From NCBI RefSeq assembly GCF_000745015.1, contig NZ_JQNA01000001.1, positions 1,798,001 to 1,862,000 of the forward strand: a stretch of DNA of 64,000 nucleotides, given 5' to 3'. The stretch comes from Burkholderia sp. 9120. Its GTDB lineage: Bacteria > Pseudomonadota > Gammaproteobacteria > Burkholderiales > Burkholderiaceae. Position 1 is the first letter of the stretch; every line of letters starts with the position of its first letter. Positions 18,446 through 27,149 of this stretch are shown here, one piece after another. The position numbers and the translations under genes are program-made. The notes beneath the pieces were generated by a model, which saw only the letters and a program-made list of their open reading frames with translations, ran no database searches and had not been told where the DNA came from.

Positions 18446-18928
18446 ATGTCAGTGGATATGTACATGCGGGTAGACGGCGTCACCGGCGAATCGAAAGACG
18501 CCAACCATAAAGGGTGGATCGACATCCAGTCCTATTCGTGGGGCGCGGCGCAGCCCGGCAATATGGCGACGGGAAGTGGCGGCGGCATCGGCAAAGCCAG
18601 TTTCCAGGATCTGGAGGTCGAAACCTTCATGGATAAAGCCGCGCCGGCGATCCTCAAGTACTGCGCCAACGGCAGGCATTTGCCACAGGTCGAAGTCTCG
18701 GTGTGCAAAGCGGGCGGGGCACAGATCGAGTATCTGCGAATCACACTCTCCGAGGTTCTGGTCACGTCCGTCCTGCAGGGCGCCGCGAGAACGTCCGAGG
18801 CGGTGCAGGTGACTTACGCATTCCAGGCAGCCAAGGTGAGGAAACAATATTGGGAGCAGACCGACCAGGGCAATCGCGGCGGCGAAAGCGTGCTCGCCTG
18901 GGACGTCAAGCAGAACCGCGAGGTTTAA
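18446..18928 (+). CDS. hcp: Type VI secretion system tube protein Hcp (TssD)
   Basis: A 160-residue Hcp, which stacks as hexameric rings to make the secreted inner tube. The start MSVDMYMRVDGVTGESKDANHKGWIDIQSYSWG is typical when read in two parts (hydrophobic first strand, then the ESKD and WI/SYSWG segment), and ILKYCANGRHLPQVEVSVCKA and LSEVLVTSVLQGA are family motifs. No extension or fused effector is present. The ribosome-binding site AGGGAACGG lies just upstream. The gene lies between tssC and tssE as in many Burkholderia clusters. Confidence 0.96.
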   Translation: MSVDMYMRVDGVTGESKDANHKGWIDIQSYSWGAAQPGNMATGSGGGIGKASFQDLEVETFMDKAAPAILKYCANGRHLPQVEVSVCKAGGAQIEYLRITLSEVLVTSVLQGAARTSEAVQVTYAFQAAKVRKQYWEQTDQGNRGGESVLAWDVKQNREV

Positions 18929-18981
18929 GCCAGCCTTCCTTCTTCAGCGAGTTGTACGGGCAAACCAACGCGATTGCCCGC

Positions 18982-19572
18982 ATGGCTCACCTGCCAGCGA
19001 GACTATCTGTGAACGAGCCTTCTTTCTTGCGCGAGCCGTGGGATTCCGCGGCGCCGCGCCGTGGACCGCGTATCGACGTTCAGCCCATGCTGCTGGATCG
19101 CCTGACCGCGCACCGTTCGCCCGTATGGAACGAGTCGGGCGAACGCCACGTGCCGCCGCATACGGCGTCGCGCACGGCATTGCGCGAATCGATTCTGCGC
19201 GATCTTGGCTGGCTCATGAACAGTGTCCCGCTTGACGTGACGGATAACCTCGACGCCTATCCGCACGTACGCCGCTCGGTGATCAATTTCGGCATGAACG
19301 CGTTGGCCGGCTCGTGTTTGCCGGCCAACGGTTGGACTCACATCGAAGGCGCGATTCGCGAAGCGATCACGCAGTTCGAGCCACGCATTCTGGCCGACAG
19401 CATCGAGGTGCGATGCGTCGCCGGATCAAACGCGGATCGACACGGCCACACGCTGCCGCTGGAGATCAGCGGACAGTTGTGGGCGGCCGGCGCGCCGCAA
19501 GCGTTTGTGCTGCGTTCGCAAATCGATCTCGAGAACGGCCGCGTCATCTTGCACTCGCCAGGTATCGCGTAA
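18982..19572 (+). CDS. tssE: Type VI secretion system baseplate subunit TssE
   Basis: A 196-residue TssE with a gp25-like (GPW/gp25) lysozyme-related fold, part of the baseplate wedge that connects to the sheath. After a variable N-terminus (about 1-60) come LRESILRDLGWLMNS, the YPHVRRSVINFGMNALAG segment, and IREAITQFEPRILADSIEV. The start is uncertain: ATG at 18982 and GTG at 19009 are both possible and neither has a strong ribosome-binding site; the longer frame back to 18703 overlaps hcp and is rejected. The stop overlaps the tssF start by one base (TAATG). Confidence 0.9.
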   Translation: MAHLPARLSVNEPSFLREPWDSAAPRRGPRIDVQPMLLDRLTAHRSPVWNESGERHVPPHTASRTALRESILRDLGWLMNSVPLDVTDNLDAYPHVRRSVINFGMNALAGSCLPANGWTHIEGAIREAITQFEPRILADSIEVRCVAGSNADRHGHTLPLEISGQLWAAGAPQAFVLRSQIDLENGRVILHSPGIA

Positions 19573-21452
19573 TGGACGCACGCCTGCTCGACTACTACAA
19601 CCGCGAACTCGCCTACCTGCGCGAACTCGGCGCCGAGTTCGCGGAAGCGTTTCCGAACACCGCCGGCCATCTCGGCATGCACAGCACGTCCGTGCCGGAC
19701 CCGTATGTCGAGCGGCTACTGGAAGGTTTCAGCTTTCTGACCGCGCGCATCCAGTTGAAGATGGATGCCGAATTTCCGCGCTTTTCGCAGCGGCTGCTGG
19801 ATGTCGTCTACCCGAACTACCTGGCGCCGTTGCCGTCGATGGCGATCGTCGCCGTGCAGCCCAATCTGCGCGAAGGCAGCCTGAATGAGGGCTACACGTT
19901 GCCGGCCGGTACACCGCTGCGCGCTCATCTCAGCCAGGGGGAACAGACCGCCTGCGACTTTCGCACGGCTCACGCGCTGACGCTTTGGCCGCTACGCGTG
20001 ACGGAGGTCAGGCTGCGCGGCGTGCCAACCGAATTACCGCTGTCACGACTCAACGTTCAAGGCGAAGTACGCGCCGCGTTGCACGTACGGCTCGAAGTCA
20101 GCGGCGCCGACAGCGTGACCCAATTGCCGCTCGACGCCTTGACACTTTTCCTCAGTGGCGCGGAAAACCAGGCGTTGCCTTTGCTGGAACTGCTGCTCGC
20201 ACATTCCGTCGGCGTGGTCTGCAGTGACGGCGCGCAGACCGCAAACCGTTGCTCGCTGCTCGACAGCGAAGCCCTCCATCACGAAGGATTCGACGCGGCC
20301 CAGGCGCTGTTGCCCTACGGTTCGCGCTCGTTCCACGGCTATCGGCTCCTGCACGAGTACTTCGCGTTCCCGGCGCGCTTCCTGTTTTTCAGCATCAGGC
20401 ATCTGCGCCCCGCGCTGCGCAAGATTGAAGGCACGACGTTTTCGCTGACCATCCTGCTTGACAAGACCGCGCCCGAACTCGAGCGCTCGGTCGACATCCG
20501 CAGTCTTGCGCTGTTCTGCACGCCGGTCATCAATCTGTTTCCGAAACGCACGGATCGCATCGCGATCACGCTGCAACGCCACGAACATCATTTGGTGGTG
20601 GACCGTACGAGGCCGCTCGACCATGAGATCCATACCGTCGAGAAAGTGACCGGGCATCGGCAGTCCTCCGGCAGTCACTGTGAGTTCCGGGCGTTCTACG
20701 GCACGTTTTCCGCCGACGCGCCCGGCGGCCACGGCCGCTATTTCTCGGTCCGTCGCGAACCTCGCCTCGGCAAAGCCGCGCGCGGCCAAGGGCACGGCAA
20801 CGCACCGGCCGCTTATAGCGGCAGCGAAGTGTTCCTCTCGTTGGTCGACCAGAACGACGCCCCGTTTTCCGACGATCTGCGCCAGTTGTCGGTGGAAGCG
20901 CTCTGCACCAATCGCGACCTCGCGCCACTGATTCCGCTCGCCGGCAACAGCGATTTCAGTTTGCGTATTTCCGCGCCCGTCAGCGCTATCAAGGTGCTGC
21001 GCGGACCGACGCCGCCGCGCCCGGCGCTTGCCGATAGCGACATCACCTGGCGCCTGATCAGCCACCTCGGCCTCAACTATCTGACGCTGACCGATCTCGA
21101 CGGCGATCAAGGCGCGCAAGTGCTGCGCGAGTTGCTCGAACTTTATGCGGGCGCCGCGCAAGCCAACGTGATGCCGCAGATTCAGGGGCTGCGCAGCGTT
21201 CAGGTTCAGCCCGTCTACCGTCAGTTGCCGCAGCCGGGGCCGCTGATGTTCGGACGCGGCGTAGCCGTTTCGCTAATGCTCGACGAACTCGCTTTTTCCG
21301 GCGCCAGTCCCTATCTGTTCGGCGCGGTGCTGGAGCAATTCTTCGCCCGCCATGTGTCGCTGAACAGCTTCAGCGAACTCGCCGTGGCAACGCTGCAGCG
21401 CGGCGAGATCAACCGGTGGGCGCCGCGTGTCGGCTGCCGCCCGATCGCATGA
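19572..21452 (+). CDS. tssF: Type VI secretion system baseplate subunit TssF
   Basis: A 626-residue TssF (VasA/ImpG family), the large baseplate wedge protein that binds TssG and TssK. The N-terminus MDARLLDYYNRELAYLRELG is diagnostic, followed by FAEAFPNTAGHLGM and a segment around FSQRLLDVVYPNYLAPLPSM. A later conserved block reads ITWRLISHLGLNYLTL (about 490-505). The ATG overlaps the tssE stop as TAATG, and its own TGA overlaps the tssG ATG, so the three genes are translationally coupled. Length is normal for the family. Confidence 0.95.
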   Translation: MDARLLDYYNRELAYLRELGAEFAEAFPNTAGHLGMHSTSVPDPYVERLLEGFSFLTARIQLKMDAEFPRFSQRLLDVVYPNYLAPLPSMAIVAVQPNLREGSLNEGYTLPAGTPLRAHLSQGEQTACDFRTAHALTLWPLRVTEVRLRGVPTELPLSRLNVQGEVRAALHVRLEVSGADSVTQLPLDALTLFLSGAENQALPLLELLLAHSVGVVCSDGAQTANRCSLLDSEALHHEGFDAAQALLPYGSRSFHGYRLLHEYFAFPARFLFFSIRHLRPALRKIEGTTFSLTILLDKTAPELERSVDIRSLALFCTPVINLFPKRTDRIAITLQRHEHHLVVDRTRPLDHEIHTVEKVTGHRQSSGSHCEFRAFYGTFSADAPGGHGRYFSVRREPRLGKAARGQGHGNAPAAYSGSEVFLSLVDQNDAPFSDDLRQLSVEALCTNRDLAPLIPLAGNSDFSLRISAPVSAIKVLRGPTPPRPALADSDITWRLISHLGLNYLTLTDLDGDQGAQVLRELLELYAGAAQANVMPQIQGLRSVQVQPVYRQLPQPGPLMFGRGVAVSLMLDELAFSGASPYLFGAVLEQFFARHVSLNSFSELAVATLQRGEINRWAPRVGCRPIA

Positions 21453-22525
21453 ACGGCGCCGCCCATCCGTCGCTGCCGACCTTCTGGCAGCAGGTCGCAA
21501 ACGCGCCGCACGCATACGACCTCTACGCGCTGTTGCGCTGGCTCGACGCCCGCTCCGGTATGCCGGCGCGCCTCGGACACGCGATTCATCCGGGCGACGA
21601 GCCACTACGCATCGGCCAGCAACCGTCTCTCGTATTTGCGCCCGCCACGCTGGCGAGCGCGACGCCGGCGATTGAAGGCGCGCCGCCGCGCGTGTCGATC
21701 TTCGGCTTCGGCCTGTTCGGCCCCAACGGTCCGCTGCCGCTTCATTTGACCGAATACGCGCGCGACCGGGCGCGCAATCACGACGACTCCGCGTTGACCG
21801 CGTTCGCCGATCTGTTTCATCACCGGTTGACGCTGCTGTTCTATCGCGCATGGGCCGACGCACAAGCTACCGTGAGCCTCGACCGTGGCGCGGGCGCGCG
21901 CTTCGACGCGTATGTCGCGAGCCTGATTCATCTGGGCTTGCCGTCGCAGACTCCCCACGGTGGCCTGCCCGCTCACGCTTGCCATTTCATGGCCGGCCAT
22001 CTGGTGCGGCAAACCCGCAATCCGGCGGGACTGCAGCAGATCCTGCAAGCGTATCTCGGCGTGCCGGTGGCGATCGTCGAGTTCGTACCGAGCTGGATAC
22101 CGGTCGACGCGTCACAACGCACCCAACTGCGTGGCAGCGCGGCGACCCGCAAGCTCGGCAGCGGCGCGCTGCTCGGCGTCGCGGTGCGCGACGTGCAGTC
22201 GAAGTTCGAGCTCAGGGTCGGCCCGTTATCGCACGCGCAGTTTTTAGCGCTCTTGCCGCGCACGCCGCGCGCGCGTCAGGTCGCGCAGTGGGTGCGTCTG
22301 TACGGCGGCGTCGAATGGGCGTGGGACCTGCGGCTGGTTCTGGCCGCCGACCAGGTGAGCGGCGCCACGTTGGGCGGTAACAGCCCGAACAACCCGCCAT
22401 TGGGCTGGGGTAGTTGGCTCGGCACCCGCACTGGCGCTACCTCCAACGCCGATGCCACCACCGTCGACGCCGACGATTTCGTCTACCAACCCGAACTATA
22501 CGAACAGGAAACCGCCACTGCCTGA
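21449..22525 (+). CDS. tssG: Type VI secretion system baseplate subunit TssG
   Basis: A 358-residue TssG (ImpH/VasB family), which forms the baseplate wedge core with two copies of TssF-like interactions. Recognisable parts are AHPSLPTFWQQVANAPHAYD and LYALLRWLDAR near the N-terminus, FGFGLFGPNGPLPLHLTEYA (about 82-101) and FHHRLTLLFYRAWADAQ. The start ATG at 21449 overlaps the tssF stop (ATGA); an upstream in-frame ATG at 21416 lies inside tssF and is less likely. In many clusters clpV (tssH) would follow; here vgrG follows 81 bases later. Confidence 0.94.
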   Translation: MNGAAHPSLPTFWQQVANAPHAYDLYALLRWLDARSGMPARLGHAIHPGDEPLRIGQQPSLVFAPATLASATPAIEGAPPRVSIFGFGLFGPNGPLPLHLTEYARDRARNHDDSALTAFADLFHHRLTLLFYRAWADAQATVSLDRGAGARFDAYVASLIHLGLPSQTPHGGLPAHACHFMAGHLVRQTRNPAGLQQILQAYLGVPVAIVEFVPSWIPVDASQRTQLRGSAATRKLGSGALLGVAVRDVQSKFELRVGPLSHAQFLALLPRTPRARQVAQWVRLYGGVEWAWDLRLVLAADQVSGATLGGNSPNNPPLGWGSWLGTRTGATSNADATTVDADDFVYQPELYEQETATA

Positions 22526-22606
22526 GCAGCCCCGAAGCCGCACTCACTAACCCTCACGTCCGTCACGCCCGTCGCGCCCGCACGCCCGTCACGCAGGAAA
22601 CTTGTC

Positions 22607-24520
22607 ATGAACCACATCGTCACCGCACACACGCCGCTCGATCCGGCCATGCTCGCGTTCCGTTCGTTGACCGGCACGGAAATGCTGTCGTCGCTGTACG
22701 AGTTTCAGGTGGAACTGGTGAGCCCTTCCGCCTCGCTCGATATGAACGCGCTGCTCGGCAAGCCGCTCTCGCTGGATATCGTCACGAGCTCCGGCGCGCT
22801 GCGCCATCTCGGCGGCCAGATCGCGCGCTGTGCATTCAGCGGCCGTGAAACCAGTACGGCGCGCAGCTATGTCTACACGGTTACGCTGCGTCCGTGGCTC
22901 TGGTATCTCACGCAGAGCACGGATTGCCGGATTTTCCAGAACCTGTCGGTCGTGGAGATTCTGCGGCAGGTGTTCGACAAATACCGTTTCCAGGTCGACG
23001 AACGTCTGCTGACCGCGTATCGCAGTTGGGACTACTGCGTGCAGTACGAGGAGAGCGATTTTGCGTTCGTCAGCAGGCTGATGGAGCAGGAAGGCATCTA
23101 CTACTTTTTCCGTCACGAAGCGGACCAGCAGGTGCTGGTGCTGGCCGACGACCTCAGCGCGCACGATCCGCTGCCAGGCCATGCGGCGCTGCCCTGGCTC
23201 GCCGCCGACCATCTCGCGCTGCCCACCGAAGAAGGCGTCGACGCCTGGCATCCGGCGGTCGAACTGAGCCCCGGCGCCTACACCGTCGACGACTACGACT
23301 TCCGCAAACCGCAAGCCGATCTGTCGCAGGTGCGCGCCAGGCCGTTGAGCGCCGAGCACGGCGAATACGCGAAATACCAATGGCGAGGCGGCTATATCGA
23401 AGCCGATCAGGGCGAACACTATGCACGTGTACGCCTCGAAGCGGAACAGGCCGCGCACGCACGCGTTCAGGCGCATACGCGTTTGCGTGCGATCGCGCCG
23501 GGCTACCTGTTCACGTTGCAAGGCTGTCCGCGGCAGGTGGAAAACCGCGCTTGCCTGATAGTCGGCGTGAGCTATCGACTGCAGGAAGGCGGCTACGCAA
23601 CCGGCAGCAGCAAAGCCCGCTTCGAATTCGATTTCATCGCGCAACCCGCGTCGCTGCCCTATCGCGCGCCGAGCGTGACGGGCGTGCCAAGGGCGACCGG
23701 TCCGCAAACCGCCGTAGTGGTCGGACCAGCCGGCCACGAACTTTGGACCGATCAATACGGCCGCGTGAAATTGCAGTTTCGCTGGGACCGCTACGGCACG
23801 CGCGACGAAAACAGTTCGTGCTGGGTGCGCGTGTCGAGCGCATGGGGCGGCGCCCAATTCGGCGGCATTCACGTGCCGCGAATCGGTCAGGAGGTCGTGG
23901 TCGATTTTCTGAACGGCGAACTCGACCGGCCGCTCGTCACCGGCCGCGTCTACAACGCCGATCAGATGCCGCCTTTCAGCCTGCCGGAAGCCGCGACGCA
24001 AAGCGGCTTCGTCACGCGCACACCCGGCGGCACCCGCGCGAACGCCAACATGCTGAGTTTCGAAGACAAGCGTGGGGTGGAAAAGATCAGCCTGCACGCG
24101 GAGCGCGACTACGCGCTGTCGGTGGAAAACGACGCGACGCACGATGTCGGCGGCGACAAAACCGAATCGGTCGCGAACAATACGTCGACCTCAGTCGGCG
24201 GCAGTTCATCCGTCTCGGTCAAGGGCGATTCGACCTCGATCACGCTCGGTACGTCCCGCTCGTTTACGGCGCACCAGATCAGTGTGCTCGGCACCGGCGT
24301 CAGCATGACCGGCGCGAGCGCGGGCGTGACCGGTTCGGCCATGTCCGCAAACGGTTCGTGGGTCGGGGCGAATGGCTCGAGCGTCACCACGACGGGAACG
24401 TCGGTTTCCTCCACCGGTTCATCGGTTTCCGCGACCGGCTCTTCGGTCAGCAGCACCGGGTCGAGTGTCAGTGCGACCGGCGTGTCGTATAGCACCGTCG
24501 GCCTGTCGGTCACGTTCTGA
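22607..24520 (+). CDS. vgrG: Type VI secretion system spike protein VgrG (TssI) with a heptad-repeat tail
   Basis: A 637-residue VgrG that trimerises into the puncturing spike. Residues 1-370 are the gp27-like part (begins MNHIVTAHTPLDPAMLAFRS; contains YEESDFAFVSRLMEQEGIYY). The gp5 OB-fold part includes HELWTDQYGRVKLQFRWDR and SCWVRVSSAWGGAQFGGIH and VDFLNGELDRPLVTGRVYN (about 375-455). Then follow the DUF2345-like needle start and, at the very end, 11 tandem 7-residue repeats of the type TGSSVSA (24287-24517), Gly/Ser/Thr-rich and resembling a beta-prism. No separate enzymatic C-terminal domain is present. The tip is probably capped by the DUF4150 protein. Confidence 0.95.
   Translation: MNHIVTAHTPLDPAMLAFRSLTGTEMLSSLYEFQVELVSPSASLDMNALLGKPLSLDIVTSSGALRHLGGQIARCAFSGRETSTARSYVYTVTLRPWLWYLTQSTDCRIFQNLSVVEILRQVFDKYRFQVDERLLTAYRSWDYCVQYEESDFAFVSRLMEQEGIYYFFRHEADQQVLVLADDLSAHDPLPGHAALPWLAADHLALPTEEGVDAWHPAVELSPGAYTVDDYDFRKPQADLSQVRARPLSAEHGEYAKYQWRGGYIEADQGEHYARVRLEAEQAAHARVQAHTRLRAIAPGYLFTLQGCPRQVENRACLIVGVSYRLQEGGYATGSSKARFEFDFIAQPASLPYRAPSVTGVPRATGPQTAVVVGPAGHELWTDQYGRVKLQFRWDRYGTRDENSSCWVRVSSAWGGAQFGGIHVPRIGQEVVVDFLNGELDRPLVTGRVYNADQMPPFSLPEAATQSGFVTRTPGGTRANANMLSFEDKRGVEKISLHAERDYALSVENDATHDVGGDKTESVANNTSTSVGGSSSVSVKGDSTSITLGTSRSFTAHQISVLGTGVSMTGASAGVTGSAMSANGSWVGANGSSVTTTGTSVSSTGSSVSATGSSVSSTGSSVSATGVSYSTVGLSVTF
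24287..24517 (+). repeat. 21-base (7-residue) tandem repeats at the end of vgrG
   Basis: Eleven consecutive 7-residue units, from LGTGVSM through TGASAGV, NGSSVTT, four nearly identical TGSSVSA/S copies, to VGLSVTF. Gly is at position 2 in every unit and Ser or a small residue follows. The copies diverge at both ends and are most alike in the middle, as expected for repeat expansion. Confidence 0.85.
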
Positions 24521-24545
24521 CGTCGGCCATCCGAATCCATCCGTT

Positions 24546-27149
24546 ATGAAAATCATCAAGCCCACGCCGCTCGGTATCCTCACGCGCTCCTACCGCGCGC
24601 ACGGTCGCGAACACCTCGGCATCGCGATTCCGGTCATGGCGACACTCGGCGCGACGCCGCAAATCGTGAGCGAATCCGAGTTGTGGAATACGGTCGGTGA
24701 TGAACTGGCGGGCTATACGCTCGACGTGGCACTGCCCAAATCGCACGCCGAGTTTCTGGTGTCCGCGAATGCCTACGGCACGTACTGTGAACGCGGTGAC
24801 CGCGGTGGTCGCACTAACACTTGCCAGGTCGGCATCCGCTTCGCGGGCGTGCAGAAGCGGTTACGCGTGTCGGGCGAGCGCAACTGGAACGGCGACACAG
24901 CCACGGCGGCCAAACCGTTCGAGTCGCTACGGATCGACTGGCTGCATGCCTACGGTGGTGCCGGGTATGCGGACAATCCCGTCGGTCTGGGATTCAGCAG
25001 CGCAACCGGCGACGACCGCGACACGCCGGCTCTACTGCCCAACATCGAATACGCGGAGAACGCGCTCATGCAGCGTGGGCAACACATCGCGCCCGCCGCC
25101 TTTACGCCGATCGCGCCGAGTTGGCCGCAACGCAGCGCGCTCTTTGGTCAGTTAGACGAGGCGTGGCACGAGCAGGATCGTCCCGGCTTTCCTCGCACGA
25201 TGGATCGTCGCTATTTCAACGTCGCACCGCTGGACCAGCAATTGCCGGCACACGCGGCGCTGCCGGACGGCGCGGCCTATGAGATCAAGCGCTTGCATCC
25301 GGAGCGCGAAGTGATCGCGGGCGTCTTGCCGGCGTTGCGTGCTCGCAGCTTTATCCGGCGGCGTCAGTCCACGCTGCTGACTGAAATTGCGATGCGTCTG
25401 ACCACTGCCTGGTTCATTCCCCATCGCGAGCGTGTGGTGATGATTTTTCACGGCGTCGCGGAAATCGAAACGTTCGATGCTCATGACATCGCCTGTTTGC
25501 TGATCGCCGCCGAGGCAAGCAGCCAAGCTCGATCAGCGGAGCACTATCAGCGTGTTTTCGAATTGCGGATGGACAGTCAGCACGGCGCGCTGCATGCGTT
25601 GCGCGATAGCGACCTTATGCCCGCGTCGATACCCGCATCGACAGCCGCCGACTCAACGCGCGACAACGCCGGCACGCCAGGCGATCCATCACACGGCGCA
25701 TGGCAGCGCAACCTGTTAAACCGCGCACGATCGCTCGCCGACGAAGCCGCCTTCTCCGCGCAGCACGCAGGCATCCCGTTCCCTGCCAATGCGTTCGCAA
25801 CATCGCCTGGCCCGACGCACGCACCGCGGCTCGACGATCTGGCCGAGTTCGTGCAGCGTCAGGAACAACTGGCGAGCGAACAGCGCGCCGCGCTAGACCA
25901 GACGCGGCAGCGTATCGAGGATGAACACGCCGCCCACTGTCCACCCACGGCACCACGACGCGGGCCGCCGACGCTGCTTCACGACAACGCGCCGCCCGCT
26001 CACCCCGTTGATTCCCGGCAAGCCGAAATGGCCGACATGACACGCGAGGCAACCTTCAAACTACGTGAAGCCTACCGCCATACCGCGCACTACCAAGAGG
26101 CCGCCCCACGCCTCGACGCGAGTACGGCTGCGGCTCACGCGATACGTGACCGCGTCATAGCCCTGCATGCCAACGGCGAATCGCTCGCCGATCTGGACCT
26201 GACGGGCGCCGATCTAAGCGGCCTGAGTTTGCGCGGCGCGTTGCTATCCTCCGCGCTGCTCGAAAACGCCGACCTCACCGACGCCGATCTCACCGGCGCC
26301 ACGTTGAACGACGCGGTGCTTGTCCGCACCACGCTCACTCGCGCCACATTACACGGCGCGAATCTGAGCCGCGCCAACCTTTCACTGGCGCACTGCGACG
26401 ACACCAATTTCGACGAAGCAACGCTCGACGGCGCTCTGTTCGAACGCACTCAATTGCACCGATGCAAGCTGCGCCGCGCATCGATCGACCGCGCTCGCTT
26501 CAGCCAGTGTCGTTTCGATTCCGTCGATTTCAGCGAGGCCACGCTGAGCGATCTGGCGTTCATCGAACAGGCTTTTCAGCATGTCGACTTCAGCCGCGCG
26601 CGAATCCGCAAGCTGGCGTTGATCCAGTGCACGGCCGACCACGTCAGTTTTTCCGAGGCCGACATTCACGGCTTTGCAGGCATCGACACCTCGGCGGTCG
26701 GTATCCGTTTCGATCGCGCCACGTTGCGCCAGGCCTGCTTCGTGAAAAACAGCGTGCTGGATCGCGCCGATTTCTCGCACGCCACGCTCAGCGAAGTGAA
26801 CTTGCGTCAAGCCAGCGCGAAGGGCGCCAATTTCAGCCATGCGCGAATCGACCAATGCGACTTCTCCGATGCCTGCCTGCACGACGCCAATCTGCAAAAC
26901 GCACGGGTCGAGAACGGCTACATGGTTCGCACCGATCTGCGCGGCGCGAGGCTGGCAGGCGCTGACTTGATCGGCGGCTATCTGCGAGGTGCCGATCTGC
27001 GCGGCGCAGGCCTGCACGAAGCGAATCTGTTTCGCGCCAATCTCGCCGAAGTTTTGCCGGATGACGTTTCACGAAGCGGCGAACGCGGGCAGTTCGACGG
27101 CGCTTATCTGGAGCAGGCCGTGTTCCATCCGTTAGCGAGCCCGCCATGA
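24546..27149 (+). CDS. DUF2169 plus pentapeptide-repeat T6SS accessory protein
   Basis: An 867-residue protein without known enzymatic motif. The N-terminal part (about 1-310, beginning MKIIKPTPLGILTRSYRAHG) fits DUF2169, a family found almost only beside vgrG and PAAR-like genes. A Pro/Gln-rich, charged linker with predicted helices (about 360-540) follows, then roughly 315 residues of pentapeptide repeats of the A(D/N)LXX type (about 548-860; for example DLTGADLSGLSLRGALL), which fold as a right-handed quadrilateral beta-helix. Similar genes in B. pseudomallei/mallei T6SS clusters were named tagAB (from memory). It is likely a spike-loading or chaperone-like accessory. Start ATG 24546 was chosen because upstream sequence overlaps vgrG. 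The stop overlaps the next start as ATGA. Confidence 0.85.
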   Translation: MKIIKPTPLGILTRSYRAHGREHLGIAIPVMATLGATPQIVSESELWNTVGDELAGYTLDVALPKSHAEFLVSANAYGTYCERGDRGGRTNTCQVGIRFAGVQKRLRVSGERNWNGDTATAAKPFESLRIDWLHAYGGAGYADNPVGLGFSSATGDDRDTPALLPNIEYAENALMQRGQHIAPAAFTPIAPSWPQRSALFGQLDEAWHEQDRPGFPRTMDRRYFNVAPLDQQLPAHAALPDGAAYEIKRLHPEREVIAGVLPALRARSFIRRRQSTLLTEIAMRLTTAWFIPHRERVVMIFHGVAEIETFDAHDIACLLIAAEASSQARSAEHYQRVFELRMDSQHGALHALRDSDLMPASIPASTAADSTRDNAGTPGDPSHGAWQRNLLNRARSLADEAAFSAQHAGIPFPANAFATSPGPTHAPRLDDLAEFVQRQEQLASEQRAALDQTRQRIEDEHAAHCPPTAPRRGPPTLLHDNAPPAHPVDSRQAEMADMTREATFKLREAYRHTAHYQEAAPRLDASTAAAHAIRDRVIALHANGESLADLDLTGADLSGLSLRGALLSSALLENADLTDADLTGATLNDAVLVRTTLTRATLHGANLSRANLSLAHCDDTNFDEATLDGALFERTQLHRCKLRRASIDRARFSQCRFDSVDFSEATLSDLAFIEQAFQHVDFSRARIRKLALIQCTADHVSFSEADIHGFAGIDTSAVGIRFDRATLRQACFVKNSVLDRADFSHATLSEVNLRQASAKGANFSHARIDQCDFSDACLHDANLQNARVENGYMVRTDLRGARLAGADLIGGYLRGADLRGAGLHEANLFRANLAEVLPDDVSRSGERGQFDGAYLEQAVFHPLASPP

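Noticed and set aside
22589..24142. 517-residue open frame opposite vgrG
   Set aside because: A high-GC shadow of vgrG; composition rich in Arg/His/Val/Ala and no family match.
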